The notes under the pieces were generated by a model. It did no database searches and was not told the DNA's origin. It worked only from the letters and a program-made list of their open reading frames with translations. A program made the position numbers and the translations under genes. This document shows, piece by piece, positions 55,718 through 64,000 of a DNA stretch of 64,000 nt (position 1 is its first letter; every line of letters begins with the position of its first letter). The DNA comes from Alphaproteobacteria bacterium (lineage in GTDB: Bacteria > Pseudomonadota > Alphaproteobacteria > UBA8366 > Aestuariispiraceae): the NCBI GenBank assembly GCA_030065235.1, contig JASJDC010000002.1, positions 1-64,000 on the forward strand, in the 5' to 3' direction.

Positions 55718-55967
55718 CCGAGCCTCCTTGTTCTTCTCCCAGTGCGCGCGAGCCTTTCCGATTCCCCGGAATCGTATGCGAAAGACCCGAAAATCCACCA
55801 AGCGCGCCGACGGGCCTGGGCCGCAGCTTGCCTGGCGTTTTCCACCCTGGGCGATGCGCCGCGTCTGTGCGCGGCTTGACCGGTCGTTTAACGGACGGAC
55901 GCCTTGCCCCTACTGTCAGCGAGGGCCCGCACCGATATCAAGCGTGCTTTAGTGTCGCACGCCGCTC

Positions 55968-56028
55968 AAAAAAAAGGCCGCGTGGCCCGGTCCCCGCCGC
56001 TAGCGGCGGGAACCGAAAACCACGCGAC
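55968..56028 (-). terminator. Terminator/attenuator between aapJ and aapQ
   Basis: On the minus strand: CGCGTGG...GGTTCCCGCCGC, loop TAGC, GCGGCGGGGACC...CCACGCG, followed by GGCC and eight T. A long two-part stem, 26 bases after the aapJ stop. It should end most transcripts, leaving excess binding protein over permease, a common design. The remaining 250 bases of the 336-base gap hold nothing else recognised. Confidence 0.85.
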
Positions 56029-56053
56029 CCATTACTCACGTGTCCGTCGGATC

Positions 56054-57070
56054 TTAACGGAACGGCGGCGCGTACAGAATGCCGCCATCGGTCCACAGAG
56101 CGTTCAAGCCGCGCTGCAGCCCGATCGCCGTGTTCGGACCCAGGAACCGGTCGAAGATTTCGCCGTAGTTGCCGTTGGCTTTGATGGCGCGATAGGCCCA
56201 GTCGTTGTCGAGGCCGAGCATCTCGCCATAGCCGCCTTCCGAACCCAGGAGACGGCGGATTTCAGCGTCTTCCGAATTGGCTTTCAGATCGTCGACATTG
56301 GCTTGGGTGATGCCTTTTTCCTCGGCGATGATCAGGGCGTTCAAGGTCCAACGAACGATATCCGACCATTGGTCGTCCCCGTGACGGGTCAACGGACCGA
56401 GCGGCTCTTTCGAAATGATTTCCGGCAGGATCACATGCTCGCCCGGATTGTCGAACGTCGCGCGGGTCGCGGCCAGGCCAGACGCATCGGTCGTGTACAC
56501 GTCACACCGGCCCGCCAGATAGCCTTCGCGGGATTCAGCGTTGGTCTCCATCGGGACCGGCTCGTAGCTGATGTTGTTCGCCGAGAAATAGTCCGCCAGG
56601 TTCAGCTCGGTCGTCGTGCCGGTCTGAATGCAGACCGAAGCGCCGTCCAACTCGGTCGCGCTGCTGACGCCGAGCGAGGTCGGGACCATGAAGCCTTGGC
56701 CGTCATAGTAGTTCACGCCTTGGAACGCGAGCTGCAGGTCGACGTCGCGGGAGAAGGTCCAGGTGGTGGTCCGGGCCAACATGTCGACTTCGCTGGCGCG
56801 CAGCACCGTGAAGCGCGTCTTGCCGGTGGTCGTGGTGTAATTGACCGCTTTCGGGTCGCTCAGCACCGCGGCGGCGACCGCTTCGCAAACGACGACGTCG
56901 AACCCGGTCCAGGTGCCGTCATCCTGCAGGATGTGGAAGCCCGCCAAGCCGGTTCCGATGCCGCACTCAAGCACGCCGCGCGCTTTGACGTCATCCAGTG
57001 TCGCCGCGCTGGCCGCAGCCCCGGTCATCGCCAGCGCAGCGCCGGCGACAAGAAAAGTCTTGAGTTTCAT
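56054..57070 (-). CDS. aapJ: General L-amino acid ABC transporter binding protein AapJ
   Basis: 338 residues. Signal peptide MKLKTFLVAGAALAMTGAAASA, cut before ATLDDVKARGVLECGIG. SBP family 3 features: GLAGFHILQDDGTWTGFDVVVCEAVAAAVL, TGKTRFTVLRASEVDMLARTTTWTFSRD, and TTTELNLADYF. Two Cys pairs (CEAV..., VCIQTG, GRCDVYT) may be disulfide-bonded. It binds many L-amino acids in the periplasm. First gene of aapJQMP. Confidence 0.94.
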   Translation of the reverse strand: MKLKTFLVAGAALAMTGAAASAATLDDVKARGVLECGIGTGLAGFHILQDDGTWTGFDVVVCEAVAAAVLSDPKAVNYTTTTGKTRFTVLRASEVDMLARTTTWTFSRDVDLQLAFQGVNYYDGQGFMVPTSLGVSSATELDGASVCIQTGTTTELNLADYFSANNISYEPVPMETNAESREGYLAGRCDVYTTDASGLAATRATFDNPGEHVILPEIISKEPLGPLTRHGDDQWSDIVRWTLNALIIAEEKGITQANVDDLKANSEDAEIRRLLGSEGGYGEMLGLDNDWAYRAIKANGNYGEIFDRFLGPNTAIGLQRGLNALWTDGGILYAPPFR

Positions 57071-57508
57071 ATTGAAAATACCCTCAGTTGTTGTCCTGTG
57101 CGACTTCCCCGCCGTCCAAACAACAGATTCAACCGATGGCGCTGTGCGCCGCCGGCGGAAACCTAAGTCTTAAAAATGGGTTATCGAATGTTCGCGGTCG
57201 ATGTCCCAGTTCCGTCCGGTCGACGAGTTAACGAAGCCCCCTAGAGTTCAATCGCCGCCGCGATGCTGTTTTCTATAAAGCGCCGGTTTGACCCGGTTCG
57301 TCGCCAGCATTCGCGTCAACGCTTTTTATAGAGTGGCGCCGATGCCCCTTCTTTTCCAGCCGTTTATTTCAAAGACTGGCGCGAATTCGGCGAAAGATGA
57401 CCGAGCGCAGAGGTAGGTCGATTAAATTGTTATAAAGATCAATGGGTTGGCGATTCTTGGCATGCGGAATGCATCGTCGATGGCGGAGCATTGAATGGAG
57501 GATGAGAC
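57071..57508. promoter_or_regulatory. Divergent control region between aapJ and the FlaF-like gene
   Basis: 438 bases without a gene. It must hold the aapJ promoter (minus strand) and that of the plus-strand small gene. One inverted repeat is visible: TCTATAAAGCG (57272-57282) and CGCTTTTTATAGA (57320-57332) with a 37-base loop. An AT-rich patch (ATTAAATTGTTATAAAG, 57422-57438) before the small gene could be its -10 region. Nothing else was recognised. Confidence 0.4.
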
Positions 57509-57925
57509 ATGCATATGCGAAGAGAGACGGTGGTCGCCATCGATCCGATCGCCAGTGAATTGGGGCTGGCGGATCCGGAATCGCTGATCGACGATATGGC
57601 CCAGCCGTTCCTGGACATCGCCGAACGGCTTGAAGCCGCCCGCCTGAACGATGTCGACGCCGAGACCTGGGCGGCCATTTTGGATACGAACGTCCTGCTG
57701 TGGAAATTCATCGCCAACTATCTGCCGACCCAGCTCAACAGGGACATGCCGGCGGAAAGCACGGACCTTTTGCGCCGGATCGCCGATTTTATGAGCCAGT
57801 CCTGCACCAGCCTTCGGCGGGACCGGGACGAGGCGCTCACCAAATGGGTGATCGAGCTTAACCTGAATATGTGCGAGCAGGTCTTGTCCGAGCAGAAGCA
57901 GCGCGCCGAGGCCGCGGCCGCCTAA
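57509..57925 (+). CDS. FlaF-like small helical protein (tentative)
   Basis: 138 residues, ATG after AATGGAGGATGAGAC. All-helical, with the layout seen in flagellar regulator FlaF: a W-x-x-x-x-D-x-N-x-x-L-W helix (ETWAAILDTNVLLWKF, residues 53-68), an L-P-x-x-L loop (ANYLPTQLN), an I-A-x-F helix (RRIADFMSQSC), and a final E-L-N-x-x-x-x-x-x-L helix (VIELNLNMCEQVL). FlaF promotes flagellin synthesis opposite FlbT in alphaproteobacteria. No flagellar genes are nearby, so it may be a paralogue with another job. Confidence 0.5.
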   Translation: MHMRRETVVAIDPIASELGLADPESLIDDMAQPFLDIAERLEAARLNDVDAETWAAILDTNVLLWKFIANYLPTQLNRDMPAESTDLLRRIADFMSQSCTSLRRDRDEALTKWVIELNLNMCEQVLSEQKQRAEAAAA

Positions 57926-58138
57926 AGGGCCAGCCAAACTCTCGCAACCGGAACTGCGCGTCGACCGAACCCCTGTCGGTCGCGGCGCTTCCGCGCGTTT
58001 AAACGCGCCTCTCTTCATCTGCGCGCGCTAAGCTGGACGGGAGGCCGCCAGCCGCTATTAATGGCCCAAGCCGATCGTCTTCGGTGGACAGAGGGTCTGA
58101 AGCTGGCGGGCGAGTGGGCCGGCAGGGAGCGCGCATCT

Positions 58139-59125
58139 ATGAAAGTTGTGATTACCGGTGGATTGGGTTTCCTGGGTCAGCGCCTCGGTCGGTTGATCTG
58201 GGAAAAGGGGAGCTTGGCCGGTCCGGACGGCGCCCAGCGACCGGTCTCGTCGATGGTGCTATTCGATGTCGCGGTCCCCGCTACGCCGCCCGACGGTTTC
58301 GATGACCGCACGACCCTGGTTCAGGGCGAGATCGCCGACCCGACGTCGGTGCGCGCCCTGATCGACACGCCCGACATCGCCGTCTTCCATCTCGCGTCGG
58401 TCGTCAGCGGCGAAGGCGAAAAGGACTTCGATCTGGCGATGCGCGTCAATCTGGACGGCGGCCGCCATATTCTCGAGGCCTGCCGGGCGCTCGGTTCCCG
58501 GCCGCGGCTCCTGTTCGCCAGCTCGGTCGCGACCTTCGGCGGCGCTGTGATGACCGGCCCGGTCGGCGACGGGGTCAAACAGACGCCGCAGACGACCTAC
58601 GGCATGACCAAGGCCGTGCTGGAACTGATGATCAATGACTATACTCGGAAAGGCTTCGTCGACGGCCGCAGCGCGCGCCTGCCGACGGTGATCGTCCGGC
58701 CCGGAAAGCCGAACGCGGCGGCCAGCAGTTTCTTTAGCGGCCTGTTTCGCGAGCCGCTGAACGGCGTCGATTGCACCATTCCGGTTCCGCTTTCGGTGCG
58801 CCATCCGGTGATCGGCTACCGCGCCGTTGTCGAGGGCATGCGGGCGCTCTATGAGGCGGACGGCGCCGCGATCGGGGACGACCGGGCGGTGACTCTGCCG
58901 AGCCAATCGGTGACGGTCGAGGACCTGGTCGCCGCGCTGCGCCGGGTCGCCGGGGACCGCGCGCTTGGGACCATCGACGTCAAACCCGATCCGTTCATTG
59001 AAGAGATCGTGGCGACCTGGCCCCAGGCGGCGACAAGCGAGCGGGCGCGCGCGCTGGGCCTGCCGGCCGATCCTGACTTGGACAGCATCGTCCGCGCCTT
59101 CATCGACGATTATGTTGACGCTTGA
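58139..59125 (+). CDS. denD: D-erythronate dehydrogenase-like protein (DenD)
   Basis: 328 residues from MKVVITGGLGFLGQRLGR; the extra upstream codons from 58061 are not family-like. NAD-binding G-G-x-G-F-x-G motif at residues 7-13; extended SDR active site with Ser in LLFASSVATFGG and Tyr-x-x-x-Lys in TTYGMTKAVLELM; substrate region RLPTVIVRPGKPNAAASSFFSGLFREPLNG is typical of DenD. DenD oxidises D-erythronate in tetronate breakdown. The usual partners OtnI, OtnC/DtnK are not in the window, so a related four-carbon acid is possible. Confidence 0.85.
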   Translation: MKVVITGGLGFLGQRLGRLIWEKGSLAGPDGAQRPVSSMVLFDVAVPATPPDGFDDRTTLVQGEIADPTSVRALIDTPDIAVFHLASVVSGEGEKDFDLAMRVNLDGGRHILEACRALGSRPRLLFASSVATFGGAVMTGPVGDGVKQTPQTTYGMTKAVLELMINDYTRKGFVDGRSARLPTVIVRPGKPNAAASSFFSGLFREPLNGVDCTIPVPLSVRHPVIGYRAVVEGMRALYEADGAAIGDDRAVTLPSQSVTVEDLVAALRRVAGDRALGTIDVKPDPFIEEIVATWPQAATSERARALGLPADPDLDSIVRAFIDDYVDA

Positions 59126-59238
59126 TAGGGCCAGTCACAATTGCCTGGATATGGACAGCGTGTTTTCGTGCTTCTCGCCTGTTGAGCAACAGGATTGCTA
59201 GACCAAACTGAAACAGCGCCGAACGTGGAGGGAAGACA

Positions 59239-59637
59239 ATGCATTCAGTCGCCAATCTGGAGCAGGAATTCGCCAAGATTAACGAACACTGGTCTCCAAA
59301 CGTCGTCGCGGACGTCAATGGACACTACGTCAAAGTTGCAAAGCTGTTGGGCGAGCTCGTCTGGCATAAGCACGATAACGAGGACGAATTGTTTTATATC
59401 GTCAAAGGCGCATTGGAGATGCAGTACGAAAATGGCGTTTCCGTGGAACTAAAGACCGGCGACGTGCACGTCGTCCCCAGAAACACGATGCACAATCCGA
59501 TCGCCCGTGAGGAATGTTGGATCGTCTTGGTCGAGCCCGCCGCCACGAAACATACCGGCGACGTGGAAAGCGACCTAACTAAGAGCGTCGCAGACCAGGT
59601 TGCAAACGCACCACGCGGTTCATCGGAGTTTCACTAG
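59239..59637 (+). CDS. Cupin-domain protein
   Basis: 132 residues. Single cupin barrel: motif 1 VWHKHDNEDELFYIVKGALEM (His, His-adjacent, Glu ligands) and motif 2 LKTGDVHVVPRNTMHNP (His). Metal-binding residues H-x-H and E are intact. Such small cupins are isomerases or sensors of sugar acids or auxiliary dioxygenases. It follows denD by 113 bases on the same strand, so it may belong with tetronate metabolism. The stop overlaps the convergent GNAT gene by four bases. Confidence 0.85.
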   Translation: MHSVANLEQEFAKINEHWSPNVVADVNGHYVKVAKLLGELVWHKHDNEDELFYIVKGALEMQYENGVSVELKTGDVHVVPRNTMHNPIAREECWIVLVEPAATKHTGDVESDLTKSVADQVANAPRGSSEFH

Positions 59638-60137
59638 ACCAGCGATTTTGTGAATTGGAGGCTGGTCGGGCGGTTGAAACCGTCATGGGTGAAGACGCCG
59701 GATCGGCTGAAGCCGTTCGCTTCGAATAGGGCGTGATTCTCTTTCAGTTCGATTCGGCACATCAGCATGACGCGCTCCAACCCCCGTGCGCGGGCGAGCA
59801 TATCGATCGTCTCAAAAAGCTGTGTCGCCAGACCGCGCCGTCGATGCTGCGGCGCGATGGCGATATGATACGCGTAGAGGTAGCGTCCTTGATCGTTTTC
59901 TCGCGCGCTGGTGAAGGCGCAGCCGATGATTTCCTCGGCCGCCTCGACCGTCAGCAGGTCGCCCTCTGACGCGTCGCGCAGCACGCCGTCCAAGGTCAGG
60001 CTTGTAACGCTGGAAGGCGGATCGATACGGCCTTCTTGCTCGGCGAAGCTGGCGCGCAGGAGGTCGAGCACCGCGGCGTGCTGGTCGAATCCGCCGCCGG
60101 CGATTGCGACAATGGGCTGGAACTCGGGTCCGTCCAT
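59634..60137 (-). CDS. GNAT-family N-acetyltransferase
   Basis: 167 residues. Acetyl-CoA motif A is IAIAPQHRRRGLATQLFETIDMLARARG (Q-x-x-R-R-x-G-x-A); motif B covers RVMLMCRIELKENHALFEANGFSRSG. The substrate is unknown. The start is three bases after the stop of the dehydratase gene on the same strand, so it is co-transcribed as the second gene of that operon. Confidence 0.88.
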   Translation of the reverse strand: MDGPEFQPIVAIAGGGFDQHAAVLDLLRASFAEQEGRIDPPSSVTSLTLDGVLRDASEGDLLTVEAAEEIIGCAFTSARENDQGRYLYAYHIAIAPQHRRRGLATQLFETIDMLARARGLERVMLMCRIELKENHALFEANGFSRSGVFTHDGFNRPTSLQFTKSLV

Positions 60138-60140
60138 GGC

Positions 60141-61931
60141 CTAGTGGTTGTCTCTGGGAATTCCCTTGGTCTGGCTGATCCGCTGATACTTCACCGCGTC
60201 CTCCAGCACCATGCCGGTTTCTAATTGGCCGGTCAGGTTGCGAAAGATCTCCTGCCACGGCGTCTGATGCGCCAGCTCCGCCGCCTGATAGGCGTCGCGG
60301 CGGGCCTGCATCTCAGACTCGTCGATCAGCAAATCCAATCGGCGTGTATTCAGATCAAGCCGCACCATGTCGCCGGTCTGCATCAGGGCCAGGCCGCCGC
60401 CGACCGCGCTTTCGGGCGAAATATGCAGGACCGACGGGCTGCCGGACGTGCCGCTCTGGCGGCCGTCGCCGGCGACCGGCAGTTCTTCGACGCCGGCTTT
60501 GATCAGCGCGTCCGGCGGTTGCATATTCACCACCTCCGCCGAGCCGGGCCAGCCGAGCGGGCCGGTCCCGCGAATGAACAGCATGCAGTTCTCGTCAATC
60601 TGCAAGTCGGGATCGTTGATGCGCTCGTGATAGTCTTCCGAGCCTTCAAAGACCACCGCACGCGCCTCCAACACATTCTCGGCGCCGGGGCGTGAAAGAT
60701 ATTTCTGTCGGAACCCGTCCGTGATCACCGAAATCTTCATCACCGCGGTGTCGAAGAAATTGCCATGCAGGACCGCATATCCGGCGTCGGGCATCATCGG
60801 CTGGTCGTAGGGCAGGATGACGTCGGGATTGTGGTTCTCGGCCTGTGCGACATTTTCGGCGACGCTCTTGCCGGAGACGGTCATCGCCGCGCCGTTGAGC
60901 TGATCGCGCTCGAGCAATTCGCGCATCACGGCGGGGACGCCGCCGGCCTTGTGGAACGCCTCGCCAAGATATTTGCCCGCCGGCTGCATATTCACCAAGA
61001 GCGGCACGCCGTCGCCGAAGCTCTGCCAGTCGTCCACCGTCAATTCGACGCCCATATGCCGGGCGATAGCGATCAGATGCCAGACGCAGTTGGAACTGGC
61101 CCCCAGGGCGGTGACGATGCGGATGGCGTTCTCGAAGGCCGCGCGGGTCATGATGTCGGACGGGCGCAGATCCTCATTCACCATCTCGACGATCCGCAGG
61201 CCCGTCGCATAGGCCATCTGGCCGCGTTCGCGATAAGGGGCCGGGATCATCGCGCAGCCGGGCAGCGACATGCCCAAAGCCTCGGCGACGGCATTCATCG
61301 AGGACGCCGTGCCCATCGTATTGCAGTGGCCGATCGAGGGCGCGCTGCCGGCGGCGATCTCCATGAATTCATTCTCGTCGATCTTGCCGGCTGACCAATC
61401 CTTGCGCGCCTGCCAGATCGCCGTACCGGAGCCCAACAGCTCCTGGCCGCGATGGAAACCGTCGAGCATCGGCCCGCCGCTGAGCACGATCGCCGGGATG
61501 TTCATGGTCGCCGCCGCCATCAGACAGGCGGGCGTCGTCTTGTCGCAGCCCACCGTCAGGACGACCCCGTCGATCGGATAGCCGTAGAGCAGCTCGACGA
61601 GACCGAGATAGGCGAGATTGCGGTCTAGCGCCGCTGTCGGGCGCTTGCCGGTTTCTTGGATCGGATGCACCGGGAATTCAAAACAGACGCCGCCGGCGGC
61701 GCGAATCGCCTCCCGCGTGCGCTGGGCCAGATCGAGATGGTGCCGGTTGCAGGGGCTTAAATCGCTGCCGGTCTGGGCGATGCCGATGATCGGCTTGCCG
61801 CTCTGCAGTTCCGCCCGCGTCAGGCCGAAATTAAGGTAACGTTCGAGATAGAGCGCGGTCATGCCCGGATTGTCCGGGTTGTCCCACCATTCCTGGCTGC
61901 GCAGCTTTTTCGGCGTTGTCGATCCGCTCAT
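60141..61931 (-). CDS. IlvD/Edd-family sugar-acid dehydratase (arabinonate/xylonate type)
   Basis: 596 residues. Opens KKLRSQEWWDNPDNPGMTALYLERYLNFGLT, diagnostic of the sugar-acid subgroup (L-arabinonate, D-xylonate) rather than IlvD. Fe-S cluster ligands: Cys in GSDLSPCNRHH, Cys in VGCDKTTPACLMA, and Cys in SIGHCNTMGTASS. The C-terminus has SGTSGSPSVLHISPESAVGGGLALMQTGD, another family block. It dehydrates an aldonic acid to a 2-keto-3-deoxy acid. With denD and the cupin nearby it suggests pentonate or tetronate catabolism; no matching kinase, aldolase or transporter is visible in the window. Confidence 0.92.
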   Translation of the reverse strand: MSGSTTPKKLRSQEWWDNPDNPGMTALYLERYLNFGLTRAELQSGKPIIGIAQTGSDLSPCNRHHLDLAQRTREAIRAAGGVCFEFPVHPIQETGKRPTAALDRNLAYLGLVELLYGYPIDGVVLTVGCDKTTPACLMAAATMNIPAIVLSGGPMLDGFHRGQELLGSGTAIWQARKDWSAGKIDENEFMEIAAGSAPSIGHCNTMGTASSMNAVAEALGMSLPGCAMIPAPYRERGQMAYATGLRIVEMVNEDLRPSDIMTRAAFENAIRIVTALGASSNCVWHLIAIARHMGVELTVDDWQSFGDGVPLLVNMQPAGKYLGEAFHKAGGVPAVMRELLERDQLNGAAMTVSGKSVAENVAQAENHNPDVILPYDQPMMPDAGYAVLHGNFFDTAVMKISVITDGFRQKYLSRPGAENVLEARAVVFEGSEDYHERINDPDLQIDENCMLFIRGTGPLGWPGSAEVVNMQPPDALIKAGVEELPVAGDGRQSGTSGSPSVLHISPESAVGGGLALMQTGDMVRLDLNTRRLDLLIDESEMQARRDAYQAAELAHQTPWQEIFRNLTGQLETGMVLEDAVKYQRISQTKGIPRDNH

Positions 61932-62206
61932 TGGCTCCTCCCGTGCGGCCGTGTCTCGGGCCCCAACTTAAACTCTAGCGACCCGTGTCGCCGACCGGCT
62001 CCTCGGCGCGCCCATATCAAGCTCGGCCGTCATAGGATGCTGTCAAAGGATAGGGCTAGGCCGTTTGGTCGCATTCCTGTTACGGTTACGTCGTTAGACA
62101 TTATCGAGCGTGAAGTCGAGCGTCCATTCGCGCCGTCCCCGGTCGGGAGCTTGGGCCGACCGTAGGGCGGCGCGACGCGGTGAGAGCAATGCGAAGGAGC
62201 TGGTAA

Positions 62207-62593
62207 ATGTCGGCCTGGGTTAGGATGGTTTTCGTCTCCGGCATGATCGCCGCAATCGGCGCCTGCGCCCCGGCCTCGCCGCCGCCGCCCCTCGATCCGT
62301 CGGTCTCAGCGACGGATCTGCAAGGCGCGCAATTGAACGGCAAGGCCAATTGTCTGGACCAAGGCGCCGGCGTGGTCGCGGGCTTGGGTCTGGATCTCGC
62401 CAATGTCAGGAGCGTGAATGGCGTGGAGCAAGTGGTCGGCCATGGCGACAATAAGGCTGTCAGAGGCCTCGACCTTTGGTTCCGGTTTCGGGATCGCGAG
62501 GGCGCGGTGGTCGTCAACCTGGACACGCAATGCCGCCCCTTCAGCTACTACACGCGCGGCGGCTTGACGGTGGCGGCGCCGACCGCGTCTTAG
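62207..62593 (+). CDS. Small lipoprotein, tandem paralogue 1
   Basis: 128 residues with AAGGAG eight bases upstream. Signal MSAWVRMVFVSGMIAAIGAC with a lipobox IGAC; Cys20 is the lipidation site. The mature part shares a repeated pattern with the next gene: DPSVSATD, NCLDQGAGVVAGLGLDLANV, LDLWFRFRD, and CRPFSYYTRGGLTV near the end. Two mature Cys (in NCLDQG and QCRPFS) could pair. No database family was recognised by eye; likely an outer-membrane or periplasm-facing lipoprotein. Confidence 0.75.
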   Translation: MSAWVRMVFVSGMIAAIGACAPASPPPPLDPSVSATDLQGAQLNGKANCLDQGAGVVAGLGLDLANVRSVNGVEQVVGHGDNKAVRGLDLWFRFRDREGAVVVNLDTQCRPFSYYTRGGLTVAAPTAS

Positions 62594-62694
62594 CGTCGCG
62601 AGAGTGCGACGGCGGGCGACTCGCCGAGAACGGATTGACCCCGTTCTGAACTGTTCACGGATCATCAATGAGATGACCGAACTGGGAGATGACG

Positions 62695-63069
62695 ATGTTC
62701 AGGAAGCTGATTGTTGGTTTCGCCGCTGTGATCGCGATTGCCGGTTGCGCTGGGACGCGTCCGCCGATCGACCCGTCTGTGTCGGCTGCGGATGTCGGCG
62801 GCGCTGAGAAAAGCGGCCGAATCAATTGCCTGGACCAGGGCGTCGGCGTCCTCGCCGGCCTTGGGTTTGATCCCGCCGATGTCATCAGCATTGACGGCAT
62901 CGTGCAGACCTACGAGTCCCGCGGCGACCGAAAGCCGAAAGGCTATGACTTATGGTTCCGGTTTCGCGACAGGCCCGGCGCGCTCGTCGTGAATCATAAC
63001 CTGATTTGCGACCCGTTCAGCTACTACACACGCGGCGAGTTGACGGTCCCGAACCCCCCTGCGGCGTGA
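62695..63069 (+). CDS. Small lipoprotein, tandem paralogue 2
   Basis: 124 residues from ATG 62695, which is six bases from GGGAG; the ATG at 62689 is too close to it. Signal MFRKLIVGFAAVIAIAGC with lipobox IAGC. Its mature part aligns with the first paralogue over the full length: DPSVSAAD, NCLDQGVGVLAGLGFDPADV, YDLWFRFRD, GALVVN and FSYYTRGELTV. The two Cys are kept. The pair must come from a tandem duplication. Confidence 0.78.
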   Translation: MFRKLIVGFAAVIAIAGCAGTRPPIDPSVSAADVGGAEKSGRINCLDQGVGVLAGLGFDPADVISIDGIVQTYESRGDRKPKGYDLWFRFRDRPGALVVNHNLICDPFSYYTRGELTVPNPPAA

Positions 63070-63115
63070 TGCGTTGCGTGCTTGGCGCCACGCATTCGTC
63101 GGGGCCTGAAAGCCG

Positions 63116-63820
63116 TTAGGATGCGCTTAAGAGCAGGTCTTTGGCCTGGTTGATCTTTGCGGCCAGATAATCCGACCCGCCGGCGTCCGGGTGCGCGTGT
63201 TTCATCAGCCGCCGATGGGCGTCACGGATCGCAGCGGCGTCGGCCCCCTCTTCGAGCCCCAGGATTTGCAGCGCTTCTTCGCGGGTCATCGCGCCGCCGC
63301 CGTCGCTTTTCGGCCGGTCATCGCCCCGGTCGGCCGCGTCCCGCCAATCGGGATGCTCGCGGTCAAGGAAGGTCTCCAGCAGCGGAACCGATTTCGGATC
63401 GCGCCCTTCCGCTTCAGCGAGCAGGTTGAGCAGATCGGCCAGCGGCAGGCTTGAAAGAGGCAGGCCTTTGAAGCGGCCGACCAGGACCTCGCCCTCCATC
63501 CGCCCGGTATCGTGATCCAGCGTCATGGCCAGCATCTCGGTGCGGATGTCCGACCGGGCGCCGGGGCTCGGCCCGCGCATGCTGTTGATGATCGTCTTGA
63601 AATTATTGAAGCGCGAGATGAAGGGCAGGGCGCCGGCCAGCACCATCCAGATCAGCCCCCAACGCCCGGTCGCCACCACGAACAGGCCGATTAAGAGGGC
63701 GATCGTCAGAATCACCCATTTCGCCGACCCAAGGATCGCCTTCGGATTGGCGCTCGCGGCCCATTGCAGGATCGCGTAGAGCAGGATCAGAAATCCAAAC
63801 CCGAACAGAAGATAGGTCAT
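63116..63820 (-). CDS. Membrane-anchored J-domain protein
   Basis: 234 residues. Three N-terminal hydrophobic stretches (1-20, 35-52, 54-70) suggest a membrane hairpin, then a cytoplasmic part with [54 protein letters not shown], a C-terminal J domain with the His-Pro-Asp triad intact. It resembles Tim14/DjlB-type co-chaperones that recruit DnaK to the inner membrane. Its place beside the truncated gene at the window end may be conserved. Confidence 0.88.
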   Translation of the reverse strand: MTYLLFGFGFLILLYAILQWAASANPKAILGSAKWVILTIALLIGLFVVATGRWGLIWMVLAGALPFISRFNNFKTIINSMRGPSPGARSDIRTEMLAMTLDHDTGRMEGEVLVGRFKGLPLSSLPLADLLNLLAEAEGRDPKSVPLLETFLDREHPDWRDAADRGDDRPKSDGGGAMTREEALQILGLEEGADAAAIRDAHRRLMKHAHPDAGGSDYLAAKINQAKDLLLSAS

Positions 63821-63854
63821 GGAAGAAACGAGGGCCTTTTTCTAAACGCGACTC

Positions 63855-64000
63855 TTATCGGCGGGCCATCTGGTCGGTCAATTGAAGCACCTTGCCGCCG
63901 GTTTTCTCGCCATAGGCCAACATGGCGCGTCGCCCGCCCGCCGCATAGACCGCGACAGCCGAAAGCAACTCCTTCAATTGCCGCGCGCTGCCGGCGTCGA
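63855..64000 (-). CDS. Protein of unknown function, C-terminal fragment (cut by window end)
   Basis: The minus strand is open from the window edge to a TAA at 63855-63857 (48 codons). The tail reads ...SARQLKELLSAVAVYAAGG, then AMLAYGEKTGGKVLQLTDQMARR, a helical, basic ending that has ordinary codon use for this window. The family cannot be named from this fragment. It ends 35 bases before the J-domain gene start on the same strand. Confidence 0.45.
   Translation of the reverse strand, partial: DAGSARQLKELLSAVAVYAAGGRRAMLAYGEKTGGKVLQLTDQMARR

Overview
The window is GC-rich DNA from a Gram-negative bacterium, almost certainly an alphaproteobacterium. Four things point there: the gene order zapA - 6S RNA - formyltetrahydrofolate cyclo-ligase - ymdB-like phosphoesterase - yebC - ruvCAB - ybgC - tolQRAB - pal - cpoB - tilS - ftsH - glmM; aapJQMP-type amino-acid transport genes; a MocR regulator paired with a DUF1127 protein; and a short TPR/Pal envelope module. 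The order within the class (perhaps Rhodospirillales or relatives) is inference. No rRNA, tRNA, CRISPR array, prophage or insertion sequence was recognised.

Region 1-9.2 kb, mostly minus strand: the tail of a nitroreductase-like gene, an EamA exporter, then fba-thiE and tkt-gap of central carbon metabolism. Between these pairs lie a small membrane protein gene translationally coupled to a SPINDLY-type O-GlcNAc transferase, and a VOC protein. No pgk is present between gap and fba.

Region 9.4-27.5 kb, plus strand: a housekeeping superoperon region. It runs from a DUF4164 coiled-coil protein and ZapA, through a 6S RNA candidate, folate salvage, YmdB-like and YebC proteins, the RuvABC Holliday-junction system and the whole Tol-Pal envelope-constriction machine, to TilS, FtsH and GlmM. 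A sugar O-acetyltransferase gene is inserted on the opposite strand between ftsH and glmM. TolA carries an extreme poly-Pro and Glu-Pro repeat.

Region 27.5-44.3 kb, accessory: a MocR regulator divergent from DUF1127 - threonine dehydratase-like - PLP decarboxylase - PhzF, an amino-acid-type operon of unknown substrate with striking operator repeats; an Ada-like methyltransferase; a chemoreceptor; an ArsR/NIPSNAP/ABM trio; cysQ; a solitary form-II CoxL-like molybdenum hydroxylase; a FitAB toxin-antitoxin pair; and a complete AmmeMemoRadiSam set (Memo-AMMECR1 fusion divergent from its radical SAM partner). The set's cellular role is not known to me and it is the strongest candidate here for undescribed biology.

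Region 44.3-64 kb: a phytanoyl-CoA dioxygenase-like gene; nrdAB with a readable promoter overlapped by NrdR-type boxes; an HMCES/YedK abasic-site protein; a TAXI periplasmic protein; panE; the aapJQMP transporter; a FlaF-like small protein; a sugar-acid group (DenD, cupin, GNAT, IlvD/Edd dehydratase); two tandem paralogous lipoproteins; a membrane-anchored J-domain protein; and a gene cut by the window end.
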